A model generated the notes under the pieces. The model worked only from the letters and a program-made list of their open reading frames with translations, was not told the origin of the DNA and did no database searches. Below are positions 5,801 to 12,343 of a stretch of DNA of 19,266 nt, one piece after another. Made by a program: the position numbers and the translations under genes. Source of the stretch: CAZPLZ01 sp964587525 (lineage in GTDB: Bacteria > Oederibacteriota > CAKKQC01). The first letter of the stretch is position 1, and each line of letters starts with the position of its first letter. The DNA is taken from positions 1 through 19,266 of the forward strand of contig CAZPLZ010000052.1 of assembly GCA_964587525.1 (NCBI GenBank). Reading direction: 5' to 3'.

Positions 5801-8531
5801 CCGTGTCCAGCACATCGTTGGCATTGCTGTCCTCACTGATTGCCCCGATGTCGATGACAAGCCGATTGCCGCTGTTGTCACCGTGAACCCACAGCTCCAG
5901 AAACTGGTGGTTGCTGAGATCCAGTCCAAACGGTGAGAGCACATACCGCAGCCCGTCCCATTTTCCTGAACCCATATTCCGGTATTGCAAGTCCAGGGTG
6001 CGGGCCAGCTCGCTTCGCACGCCGGGATGCCCCCCCTGGCCGGTGCTCCAGGCCAACTCCTGGGTCCGGTCGCTTTCGGTCACATCCTCTGGCTTGGCGG
6101 CCGGAAACCAAGCGGACGCATCCACTCCAGCCGCGATCACATCGTCCACCCCTTCCATGCTGTCGATCACCGCCCCACCTTTTTCACCAGCCCCTGGTTG
6201 GTCAAACGTGTTGGGGTTGATATCAGAATGGGCGATTTCAGCCCGCACCTCCATCTCCAACGGCACAATGCTGTGCTCGAATCCAGGGAAAATCTGGACC
6301 ACGCTGGAGAGGTCCCTACGCGAAAAGAATGTCCGCCCGTCCGCCCCCACCACCCTCGTGCTCTTGGGCGCCGCAGTTGGAGACGGCGCATCCTGGGGAT
6401 TCTGGTCGTTGTTCGTCAGATAGGTGACGCCGACGGCTGTCTTATCGGACAGCGTGTACTGCGCACGCGCCCCCCACAGGAAACTCTGGAATTGCCCTCC
6501 GAACGGCAGGTATTCATAATCAATCTGGATCCGTGAATCATGCCGGATCTGCTCCTGACGCAGGAACGTCACCTGCCCGAAGTCATAATCAATGAAGTAG
6601 TCCACCTCCCGGGACAGGAGCCGGCCGTCCATGGTGATCCGCTCGCTGCCGCGCACGACATTGATGTTGCGCAACCGGTATGACAGCACCCGGGTGAGGA
6701 ACCGCAGCTTGATCTTGTAACGCGAAATCGTCGTTCCATTAGTGCCGTAGGCGTACGCGTTTCCCCCCACGCCATAGAAATTATTCACAGGATCGTACGC
6801 AAACGGCTGCTCCTCAACCAGCGGGTACAGCAACCCAGGCGGGCACAGTGACGGGTCGCAGCTCACGGCGACCCAGGTGGCGGATGGGCAGGTGGGCCCC
6901 AGCGCGCTCCGGCACTCGTTCGCCGGATCGTTCCGCATCTTCAAAATTCCGAAATCATAAAATTCCGAGTCCAGCACGGGCTGCGCAATCCCGGTCACCT
7001 CATTGCCGCTCGCATCAAATATCCGGATCGTGAATTCGGGATCGAAATCTTTGGGAACGATGTTCCGGAACCCGATCTGGTACACGTTGGTGATCATGTG
7101 GGCGTCCCCAACCCCGGTGTTACGCCCGTCAAAGATCAAGTGGGCGTCCGTCGTGGTCTCTGCCCAATTCACCGCCGTGATATCCCAGTTGGACTTCAGG
7201 GCATCCGGGGTCCCATCGCCGTCGAGGTCGGGGGTCCCTATGAGGGCTTCGACCCCCGCGTTGGGATCATTGTTGAAGTACACCCGTGTGCCATCCCCAT
7301 ACTCGAAGGCGACGGCAATAGCCGCACCGTTGGACACGAACCGGTTGAAGATGATGATCCCTCTGTCGTAATCAATGGAGTAATCCGCCCCCTGGGCCAG
7401 AAGATCAAAATTAAAGTCCCCGACAGACTTCGTGACGCCGGGGACATCAGTACGTTCGACACCATCATCCATCCAGACCCGTTCGGTGCCGATTTTGATG
7501 CCAAGGCGCGCCTTCACCGTCTCGGGGTTGGAGATATAGAAATACTTTCTTGATACGTACGCGGTGTCCCGGATATCCTGTTCCTTTTTTGAATTGCTGC
7601 CCACGAACGACTCGCTCGCGTTGATCCCCTGGGTCTGGGTAGCGATACCCGTCACGCGCAGTTTCTCGACCGGCCTGGCCTGCAACCGCACCCCGAAGAG
7701 CTGTTTGTCGTACCCGGTGAACTCCGTTTCGGACAACTGGAGCCGGATGTCGCCGAACTCGGCCCGCTCGATGGTCTCCTGCGGATCGCCGGCGTACACC
7801 ACGGAGATGCGCTGCCGGGTCTGGTCAGGCGCCGTATCGTCATAATCCACATTCACGGATATTTTCTTGCCCACCGTTCCGTTCAGCCGCACCTGAAGCT
7901 GCTGCTCCAGATTCAACCGCTGGCTCTGGGGTCCGGACAGTTGAGATGTGCCGGGGGAAAATTTGGGCGTGCGAACCGTGAATCCCATCGAGACCACTTT
8001 CCGCCCCGACACGCTGAGCTGGCTCTCCCCAAATCCTTCCCACCCTATTTTCGGAATCTCGCTGATCACCTTCGCCCCCTCCGGGCGGGCCCGCGCTTCC
8101 TCGGAAGGCTCACTCAGCCGGCCTTCCTCATCCACCGCCTTGACGGTATAGAAATACACCACGCCGTTCTCCGGCGGCTCAATGGAATTGGCCTCGTTAT
8201 CGATGAATTCGGTGCCGGTGATCAGCGAGCGGTTCACCGGGACCGTGCCGTACTTTCCAGGCTCCGTGCTGCGGTAAATGTTGTACCCGAGGATATTCGC
8301 CGCCGGAGAGGGTAGCCAGCTCAAGTTGACTGCCCGGTCAGACCCAATCGCCACCACAGCTTCCGGTGGAGGAGGCTTTGCCGCCTCGCCTTCAGCCGGC
8401 GAGGGCACCGCCTCGCTGGCCACCGGGATCTCCTGCGCGTGCACGTGCCACACGAATGCTCCTAGGTTCAGGTACACCCCTATCGATACAGCCACGGCGA
8501 TGCCCTTAAGGTGGGTCTTCAGAAGTCCCAC
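2892..8531 (-). CDS. SprA/Sov-like giant outer-membrane translocon homologue with N-terminal FN3 domain
   Basis: The 1879-residue product has a signal peptide (1-32, ending VHA). A Pro/Glu linker is followed by an FN3 domain (about 53-150), then a long beta-rich body. Beta-rich segments from about residue 170 (SQLSVSGRKVV), INVNVDYDD-like strands and repeated YSIDYDRGIIIF/YFIDYDFGQVTF hairpins fit the SprA N-terminal family. DSMEGVDD at 790-797 corresponds to the conserved D-x-EG region of SprA, and LELWVHGD...IDIGAISED follows it. The protein ends in FNF, as barrel proteins do. SprA/Sov is the outer-membrane channel of T9SS, at about 2,400-2,500 residues in Bacteroidota, so this one is some 500 shorter. 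Asp-rich loops (about 434-442, 897-926, 949-967) look calcium-binding. C540, C548, C558 and C563 form a compact insertion. The GTG start at 8531 overlaps the YD gene by 13 nt and has a good Shine-Dalgarno. Homology is confident; function is inferred. Confidence 0.85.
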   Translation of the reverse strand: MGLLKTHLKGIAVAVSIGVYLNLGAFVWHVHAQEIPVASEAVPSPAEGEAAKPPPPEAVVAIGSDRAVNLSWLPSPAANILGYNIYRSTEPGKYGTVPVNRSLITGTEFIDNEANSIEPPENGVVYFYTVKAVDEEGRLSEPSEEARARPEGAKVISEIPKIGWEGFGESQLSVSGRKVVSMGFTVRTPKFSPGTSQLSGPQSQRLNLEQQLQVRLNGTVGKKISVNVDYDDTAPDQTRQRISVVYAGDPQETIERAEFGDIRLQLSETEFTGYDKQLFGVRLQARPVEKLRVTGIATQTQGINASESFVGSNSKKEQDIRDTAYVSRKYFYISNPETVKARLGIKIGTERVWMDDGVERTDVPGVTKSVGDFNFDLLAQGADYSIDYDRGIIIFNRFVSNGAAIAVAFEYGDGTRVYFNNDPNAGVEALIGTPDLDGDGTPDALKSNWDITAVNWAETTTDAHLIFDGRNTGVGDAHMITNVYQIGFRNIVPKDFDPEFTIRIFDASGNEVTGIAQPVLDSEFYDFGILKMRNDPANECRSALGPTCPSATWVAVSCDPSLCPPGLLYPLVEEQPFAYDPVNNFYGVGGNAYAYGTNGTTISRYKIKLRFLTRVLSYRLRNINVVRGSERITMDGRLLSREVDYFIDYDFGQVTFLRQEQIRHDSRIQIDYEYLPFGGQFQSFLWGARAQYTLSDKTAVGVTYLTNNDQNPQDAPSPTAAPKSTRVVGADGRTFFSRRDLSSVVQIFPGFEHSIVPLEMEVRAEIAHSDINPNTFDQPGAGEKGGAVIDSMEGVDDVIAAGVDASAWFPAAKPEDVTESDRTQELAWSTGQGGHPGVRSELARTLDLQYRNMGSGKWDGLRYVLSPFGLDLSNHQFLELWVHGDNSGNRLVIDIGAISEDSNANDVLDTEDLNEDFTLNAGEDDGINHDGSAYWGAGNAVFWNGAGGPGSDVLNTEDMNGNGTLEKTNKYFEYRIKVDWTGWNFIKIPLGFDSKTLQTNTFVSDFTISTQKGAVSVARRKSGSADLAAGDQSVIRHMRVWLLNEGAGASSGTLRIETIAVTGNRWLLSTTADSGIFPDSSRFNVSAISQEIDASYDPLLKYFQVREEGAETLEKSLRIDYNLFDDLGGNYFATRVFHTPINLLDYKELRFEVNKANVINNGNGEILFIRAGGDDRNYFQYNIPLDHIGLGWQTQVINLRDDRNRHAVGTPTLSGVKQFSIGVLRLDPPDVSITETLWINNLRLVNPEHKTGVARKVNVRLSTPMGATFVVDPSQEILPANAGIIVDTTYREVDNDFRLIDQPSFLQTATNDQHRRSLRSIAQIRQIPGLPITANFSHDEAFVESHHRDDPVFFFAPDRDVKSYRVNVSSQHLKPVSLDVAADRREETVRFLTSVAGTDLNKVNWSVAPRARVPLDGRLLYVVPLGRGGEATAVARYSKVRIDFAPDFRNLQDRLTVSLDEQYDARTTYRPFSWLGDIVPFVGGLSSSPRAGFRMRRSRGTVGSEQVANIANPVSLTSKGFSPVTQKIDVGLDNRLERLKGVTPSINYLAGVRRDFTLQNMTTNSLLTTSTNLRPGDWLSFLRDQSFNFGYTIETNAQYYDITKPDGTEDRVTKKVSAKDMWWINKKDDTLSTSNAFAQSYNAGGRMVFWQTLAFTPNWSFREDIRLAQKLRTRTTSTTAGSGLSLLRRELIQKAFRYTPLFWLHFSGFDTTYNFRKSTKFDFKESPVNISESHSGTATLPFSPLKNMTGNFSVAVDKSRTRIPPAVTILRQGIRPSIGLGYTKSAGLEFPLLWWRIKLANRFNIRHTFQMNFIDNKAIGRPTGTRRAREIQDITEFEYEMMRGVNLRARGQYDKVTDLTIPNQSFQAFSFIGTFLFNF

Positions 8532-10441
8532 AGACCCCTCCCCATCTTTTCCATCAGATCCAGATCGAGGGAGAGCACCACGGAGACGAAGGGCGCGGAT
8601 GCAACACCGGCGAGCATCTTCTCCACGAGCCGCAAATCAAGGAGCTTGGTTTCGCCGTTGGCGCCGATCAACCGGTACGGGACACCTTGCGGGTCATACT
8701 CCAGCATGTAATGGTAGGTGCGTGCCGAACCCCGTTGTTGCTCTCCCTCATGAGCAGGCCGGCCTTCATCAACTTCCACCCCGCTGATTTCCCCGTTGTA
8801 TCTGTAGTGAAGGCGGATCCACCTCCCCACGCTGTTGAACAAGAACTTCACAAGGTTCAAATCCGGATGGTAATCGAGTTTGACCCATTCCCCGCTTGAA
8901 TCCGCTGCATAGCTCAGCCGGCCGTTCTCGTCGTAGTACCACCGCATGAAGCTTCCGTCATGGCGGTCCAGTTGAGTAAGGTTGAGGTTGAGGTCGCGCT
9001 CAACGGTATGGATGACTCCCGCGGCGAGGCGCAACGCGCGCTCAACCAGAACCCCGCGTTGATCGTACCGGTCAATGACGACGTTTAGTTCGCGGCGGTA
9101 TTGAAGCAGCGTGGGCCAGAGGGCGATCTCGGTTTCCCGCTTCTCGGTCCCGCGATAGGCCAGCCGCATAAAGGGAGCGCCACCAGGATCCATGACTTCT
9201 TGTACCCGGTCTTGCTCGTCGTACAGAAATGAAACTCCTCCCAGCCGCTGCCAATCCCTCACGTGCAGATCTTTCACCCATGCCAGCCGTCCCTGAGCGT
9301 CATACCGGTACTGCACGCCCAGTTGGGTGTAGGAAACCACCTGGGAAAGTCGTCCGTACTCGTCATACTCGTACAACGTTTGATCGCCGGAGGTTGAAGT
9401 CACCTGGGTAATCCGGCCCTCGTCATCGTATGAGAACAAAACCCCCGGCCCGGTCTGCTCCGGCACGATCGCAGGAAGCAGATCGGCTGGCTCCTCCACT
9501 GGCGCCTTGGATCGTGTGAAGATCCGTACGCCCGTGCGAATGCAGTTCACCGCCACGAGCCGTTGGTCCTGATACGTTAAGCGCAGGCGGGCATCAAGGC
9601 GGTTTCCAATCTCCAGAAGCTTTCCGGTCTCGTCGAACAGCAGGAAAAATCCGGTGTCCTCAGTCAGCAGATACCCGGTTTCGGACCGCGTGAGCTCATC
9701 ACGGAAGCCGGGGGGTGAACGGTACGTTCCGTCCTGGTTTGGTCGGTAACAGAAGCGGGAGCCATCCCACCGGGTGTAGTGAATCTCCCCATTAGACTGG
9801 ACATGAAGCCGCGCGGAAAAATTGTGCGACCAGCCAAGGCCGAATGCTCCAGGCTCCCGGGAAAGACCGTTGTACACCCGATACAGAATCACGTTGAGCC
9901 CTTCGCACAATTCAGCCGCGTCCAGGGAGGCCACAAACAAGTTTCCTGAAAACGTGTTGACCGTGGGAAATTCGACCAGCCCTTGAGCTAGATCGCTTTC
10001 GATCCCTTGGGACTCCATGTACAGCCGGCTGAGGAGGCTGGAGAGTCCCTCAAGAAATTTTTCCTCGTGTTCGTCCCTCCCCCAGGCGTGCAGGTGGGCC
10101 TCGTCGCGGCTGGCACGCAGCGGCATCAACTGCTCGCCGGTTAGGGAGGCGGGGGCCAGGAACACGCCGAACGGCAGCCCGGGGTGCGGCCACGCATAAT
10201 CCAAAAACGCCAGGCGGGCATCCTGCCACCACGGCACCCCGATCTTTATCCCAGCCGGTTGATGATAGGCGCGCACGGTCGGAAGCCCCAGCCCATCTCG
10301 CGCCAGCGTGCGATGGCACGTAAGGAACGGCGATTGAACCGCTGACTGGCTTGCGATGAGCAGGGTGGATGTGACAGGAGCATACGCCACCGTTACGGAT
10401 GCGGAAAATGCTCCCAGGAGAATGAAAATCCTGATACTCAC
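8519..10441 (-). CDS. Secreted YD/RHS-repeat protein without core or toxin domain
   Basis: The 640-residue product starts with a signal peptide (1-21). Residues 22-159 are a segment I do not recognise. A DUF6531-like module (about 160-300) contains TVNTFSGNLF, YNGLSREPGAFGLGWSHNF and the TRWDGSRFCY hairpin. YD repeats run from about 345 to 560, for example YEYDEYGRLSQV, YRYDAQGRLAWV and WYYDENGRLSYA. RHS/YD proteins usually form a beta shell that ends in a conserved core with DPxG and a variable toxin tail. Neither is present here; the protein stops after an amphipathic, Leu-rich end. It opens the SprA-like cassette and overlaps that gene by 13 nt. It could be a surface or periplasmic binding protein, a passenger of the exporter or an assembly partner. 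The start is GTG with no Shine-Dalgarno but a TAAAAT hexamer 5 nt upstream. Confidence 0.75.
   Translation of the reverse strand: MSIRIFILLGAFSASVTVAYAPVTSTLLIASQSAVQSPFLTCHRTLARDGLGLPTVRAYHQPAGIKIGVPWWQDARLAFLDYAWPHPGLPFGVFLAPASLTGEQLMPLRASRDEAHLHAWGRDEHEEKFLEGLSSLLSRLYMESQGIESDLAQGLVEFPTVNTFSGNLFVASLDAAELCEGLNVILYRVYNGLSREPGAFGLGWSHNFSARLHVQSNGEIHYTRWDGSRFCYRPNQDGTYRSPPGFRDELTRSETGYLLTEDTGFFLLFDETGKLLEIGNRLDARLRLTYQDQRLVAVNCIRTGVRIFTRSKAPVEEPADLLPAIVPEQTGPGVLFSYDDEGRITQVTSTSGDQTLYEYDEYGRLSQVVSYTQLGVQYRYDAQGRLAWVKDLHVRDWQRLGGVSFLYDEQDRVQEVMDPGGAPFMRLAYRGTEKRETEIALWPTLLQYRRELNVVIDRYDQRGVLVERALRLAAGVIHTVERDLNLNLTQLDRHDGSFMRWYYDENGRLSYAADSSGEWVKLDYHPDLNLVKFLFNSVGRWIRLHYRYNGEISGVEVDEGRPAHEGEQQRGSARTYHYMLEYDPQGVPYRLIGANGETKLLDLRLVEKMLAGVASAPFVSVVLSLDLDLMEKMGRGLWDF
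8535..8543 (-). promoter_or_regulatory. Shine-Dalgarno of the SprA-like gene
   Basis: On the minus strand GGGGAGGGG precedes the GTG at 8531 with a usable spacing, and lies inside the 3' end of the YD-repeat gene. It supports a GTG start that overlaps the previous gene by 13 nt, rather than a later start that would cut into the signal peptide. Confidence 0.6.
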
Positions 10442-10446
10442 TTTGT

Positions 10447-10452
10447 ATTTTA
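10447..10452 (-). promoter_or_regulatory. Candidate -10 element of the YD/SprA-like operon
   Basis: The minus strand reads TAAAAT ending 5 nt before the GTG start of the YD-repeat gene. There is no Shine-Dalgarno in this gap. No good -35 box is visible at 16-18 nt. If this is the promoter, the transcript would begin at or next to the start codon (leaderless). Weak evidence from one short motif, but the location just after a candidate terminator is sensible. Confidence 0.35.
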
Positions 10453-10506
10453 CCGCAGCGGGTGCTGCAATACTAGGTGAGATTTTAAAGACGCGATGGC
10501 CGCCGG

Positions 10507-10527
10507 AAAAACCGGAGCCTCAGCTCC
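10507..10527 (-). terminator. Candidate Rho-independent terminator after the transporter/pepA unit
   Basis: On the minus strand a 5-bp stem GGAGC/GCTCC with loop TGAG is followed two bases later by TTTTT. It starts 5 nt after the stop of the 46-residue ORF and lies before the start of the YD/SprA-like cassette. The stem is short and the T-run is only five, so it may be weak. The CCGG-AAAAA-CCGG overlap (10503-10515) could also fold. Confidence 0.45.
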
Positions 10528-10531
10528 CCAA

Positions 10532-10672
10532 TCAGGCTTCGGTCAGTAGCTGCGACTCCGACAGCGTCTCAAGAAGCTCCCTGACTGACTCTTCCCCTTC
10601 ATCACCTTCGGCTTCCTGCTTCCTTTTGTTGATCTCCTCGAGTTCACCCCAGCGATCAATGGACCAGCACAT
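10532..10672 (-). CDS. Small acidic protein of 46 residues, unknown function
   Basis: This short ORF starts at ATG 10672 and stops at TGA 10532-10534. The start is preceded by a strong AGGAGG (10678-10683), 5 nt away and overlapping the pepA stop codon, an arrangement rarely seen by chance. The product begins MCWSIDRWGELEEINKRK, then becomes very acidic (EGDEGEESVRELLETL) and is predicted helical. It has no signal peptide or membrane segment, so it is probably cytoplasmic. A candidate terminator follows its stop, so it would be the last gene of the transporter-MetS-like-pepA unit. I do not recognise a family. It might regulate or bind PepA, but that is only a guess from position. Confidence 0.65.
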   Translation of the reverse strand: MCWSIDRWGELEEINKRKQEAEGDEGEESVRELLETLSESQLLTEA

Positions 10673-10677
10673 GATGT

Positions 10678-10683
10678 CCTCCT
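10678..10683 (-). promoter_or_regulatory. Strong Shine-Dalgarno of the 46-residue ORF
   Basis: AGGAGG on the minus strand, 5 nt before the ATG at 10672 and overlapping the first base of the pepA TGA stop. It is the main evidence that the short ORF is translated, with likely coupling to pepA. Confidence 0.65.
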
Positions 10684-12170
10684 CAGCTCGCAAGCTTGAT
10701 CAGATAGGCCAGAAGCGCCCGCACGGGGTTCCCAGTTCCTCCCGGAGGGCAGTACGGCAAATCCTTGTCCGCGAACGATACACCCGCGATGTCCAGATGC
10801 GCCCATGATGCCTGGCCGACGAACTCCTTCAAGAACAAGCCGCCCAGAATGGAACCCGCTTCCCGCCGGCCACCGATGTTCTTGATATCGGCCACCTTAC
10901 TCTTGATCTGCTCCTCATAATCCTTGACCAATGGAAGCTGCCACATGGGCTCACCCGCAGCTTCGCCTGCCGCCAGCAGAGCCTGCACGAGCTCCTGGTC
11001 AGAGCCCATCACCCCGGTGACCTGGCTGCCCAGCGCCGTAATGACAGCACCGGTCAGCGTAGCGATGTCGATCACGTGATCTGGTTTCTCCTTGACCGCA
11101 TACGCGAGCGCATCCGCCAGGATCAACCGGCCTTCCGCATCCGTGTTGAGCACCTCGATTGTTTTCCCGTTCAAGGCTTTCAAAATGTCACCTGGCTTGA
11201 CCGCATGCCCTCCCGGCATGTTCTCAACGGCGGGTATATACCCGTTGAGCGTCAGCGGGAGCTTGAGCTGCTCCGCAGCCTTGATAACCGCCATGACGGT
11301 TGCGGCACCTGCCATGTCACATTTCATTGTCTCCATGTTCTCTGCGCCCTTCAGGGACAGACCACCGGAATCGAAGGTCACGCCCTTCCCTACCAGCGCC
11401 ACTTTGCTCTTGGGTTTGCCGCCCTGATAATGCAGGTAGATAAATACTGGCGGCTGCTGGCTCCCGCGCGCTACCCCCATGACCGCCCCCATCCCGGTAC
11501 GCTCCATCCATTTGGCGTCAAACACCTTAGTCCTGACTGTGCCGCCAAGCTTGCTAGCGCGCTCCGCCAGCTTGACCGGAGTCAGAGCACTGGGAGGCTC
11601 ATTCACCAGATCCCGCGCCAGCATGGTCGCGTGGGAAATAATCTCCGCCTGGGCTGTACCGGCAGCCAACTCTTTTGCGCTGACATCATCTCTATGGAGA
11701 ATGACCACATTCTCGATTGGCTTTTTTTCATCACTCGAGGGACTCTTATAGGCTTTGAACCGGTACTGAGCCAGCAGGACCCCCTCCACAATAGCCTGAG
11801 CACACTGGCGGATCTTCTGAGCGTCCCCCCGTTCAGGGAAAAGCACGGAAATGCCCTTGGACAATGTGCCGGCGGCCGCCTTACTGGCTGCCCCCGCGCT
11901 GCGCCGAAACGCCTCATCGTTCAGCCCCTGCAAGCTGCCGACACCGGTCAGGTAGACCCGCCGCGCAGGTTCCCCACCCTCGGGATGCAATTGCACCACC
12001 TGCTGGGCTTTCCCAGTAAACCCCTCCTCCTTGGCTTGTGCCATCAGGCGCTTCACCACGGCCTCACCCCCCCTCCACCCCATGGGGTTTGGCTGACCTT
12101 CCGCAGCGAACATCACCAGGCTCTGCTCGCTGCCTTTCCAACGTGAAACCAAGAGCACTTTGACTTCCAC
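10683..12170 (-). CDS. pepA: Leucyl aminopeptidase (M17 family)
   Basis: The 495-residue product is full length for M17 aminopeptidases, hexameric two-metal cytoplasmic enzymes that release N-terminal residues from peptides. The catalytic domain shows GKGVTFDSGGLSLK (261-274), with Lys262 and Asp267 as metal ligands and Lys274 as catalytic lysine. Asp285 follows in MKCDMAGAA, and the signature NTDAEGRL sits at 342-349 (Asp344, Glu346, catalytic Arg348). Spacing matches E. coli PepA with an 8-residue offset. The N-terminal macro-like domain (1-180) is divergent, as usual. The start is GTG at 12170 with a textbook AAGGAGG 6 nt upstream. It follows an amino-acid transporter and its small subunit, so the unit probably supports peptide turnover and amino-acid use. 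PepA of some bacteria also binds DNA; nothing here tests that. Confidence 0.96.
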   Translation of the reverse strand: MEVKVLLVSRWKGSEQSLVMFAAEGQPNPMGWRGGEAVVKRLMAQAKEEGFTGKAQQVVQLHPEGGEPARRVYLTGVGSLQGLNDEAFRRSAGAASKAAAGTLSKGISVLFPERGDAQKIRQCAQAIVEGVLLAQYRFKAYKSPSSDEKKPIENVVILHRDDVSAKELAAGTAQAEIISHATMLARDLVNEPPSALTPVKLAERASKLGGTVRTKVFDAKWMERTGMGAVMGVARGSQQPPVFIYLHYQGGKPKSKVALVGKGVTFDSGGLSLKGAENMETMKCDMAGAATVMAVIKAAEQLKLPLTLNGYIPAVENMPGGHAVKPGDILKALNGKTIEVLNTDAEGRLILADALAYAVKEKPDHVIDIATLTGAVITALGSQVTGVMGSDQELVQALLAAGEAAGEPMWQLPLVKDYEEQIKSKVADIKNIGGRREAGSILGGLFLKEFVGQASWAHLDIAGVSFADKDLPYCPPGGTGNPVRALLAYLIKLAS

Positions 12171-12176
12171 GCCTAC

Positions 12177-12183
12177 CCTCCTT
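12177..12183 (-). promoter_or_regulatory. Shine-Dalgarno of pepA
   Basis: A full AAGGAGG on the minus strand, 6 nt before the GTG at 12170. It fixes the unusual GTG start of pepA. Confidence 0.75.
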
Positions 12184-12184
12184 A

Positions 12185-12218
12185 AGACCCCCTCATCAGC
12201 CAGGGAAACAGGGGATCT
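12185..12218 (-). other. Possible leader hairpin upstream of pepA
   Basis: In the minus-strand RNA, AGAUCCCC (12218 to 12211) can pair with GGGGGUCU (12192 to 12185) with one G-U pair and an 18-nt loop. The 3' arm ends one base before the pepA Shine-Dalgarno. No T-run follows, so it is not a classic terminator. It could affect pepA translation or mRNA stability, or be chance. Confidence 0.25.
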
Positions 12219-12240
12219 TCTTCATGATATCACGTGAGTG

Positions 12241-12342
12241 TTACTTCCTGTTTTTTCTAAATACACGGACAAAACAAAAAACGTTCAGCAGGATCACGAA
12301 CCCGCAGGACACCAACATCAGGAACAACCCGTACGCCGTCAT
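12241..12342 (-). CDS. MetS-like small subunit of the NSS transporter (33 residues)
   Basis: A tiny ORF from ATG 12342 to TAA 12241-12243. It begins 1 nt after the stop of the NSS transporter and is served by AAGGAG (12351-12356) lying in the last codons of that gene, so expression is surely linked. The product, MTAYGLFLMLVSCGFVILLN and on, is one hydrophobic segment (about residues 4-26) followed by a basic tail RVFRKNRK, the inside-positive pattern of a single-span membrane protein. Several bacterial NSS transporters have such a downstream single-span partner (the MetS/MaAIMP small-subunit family, named from the MetPS methionine/alanine importer of Corynebacterium). Location, size and topology fit that family. 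Sequence similarity at this length cannot be proved by eye. Confidence 0.75.
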   Translation of the reverse strand: MTAYGLFLMLVSCGFVILLNVFCFVRVFRKNRK

Positions 12343-12343
12343 C

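Noticed and set aside
10442..10506. Full sigma70 promoter before the YD-repeat gene
   Set aside because: Only the TAAAAT hexamer is credible. TTGCAG upstream has the wrong spacing (about 12 nt), so a complete promoter is not claimed.
11076..12146. Open frame of 356 codons on the plus strand opposite pepA
   Set aside because: It is antisense to a full-length pepA with all catalytic motifs, has no ribosome site or recognisable domain, and reads as a GC-driven shadow frame.
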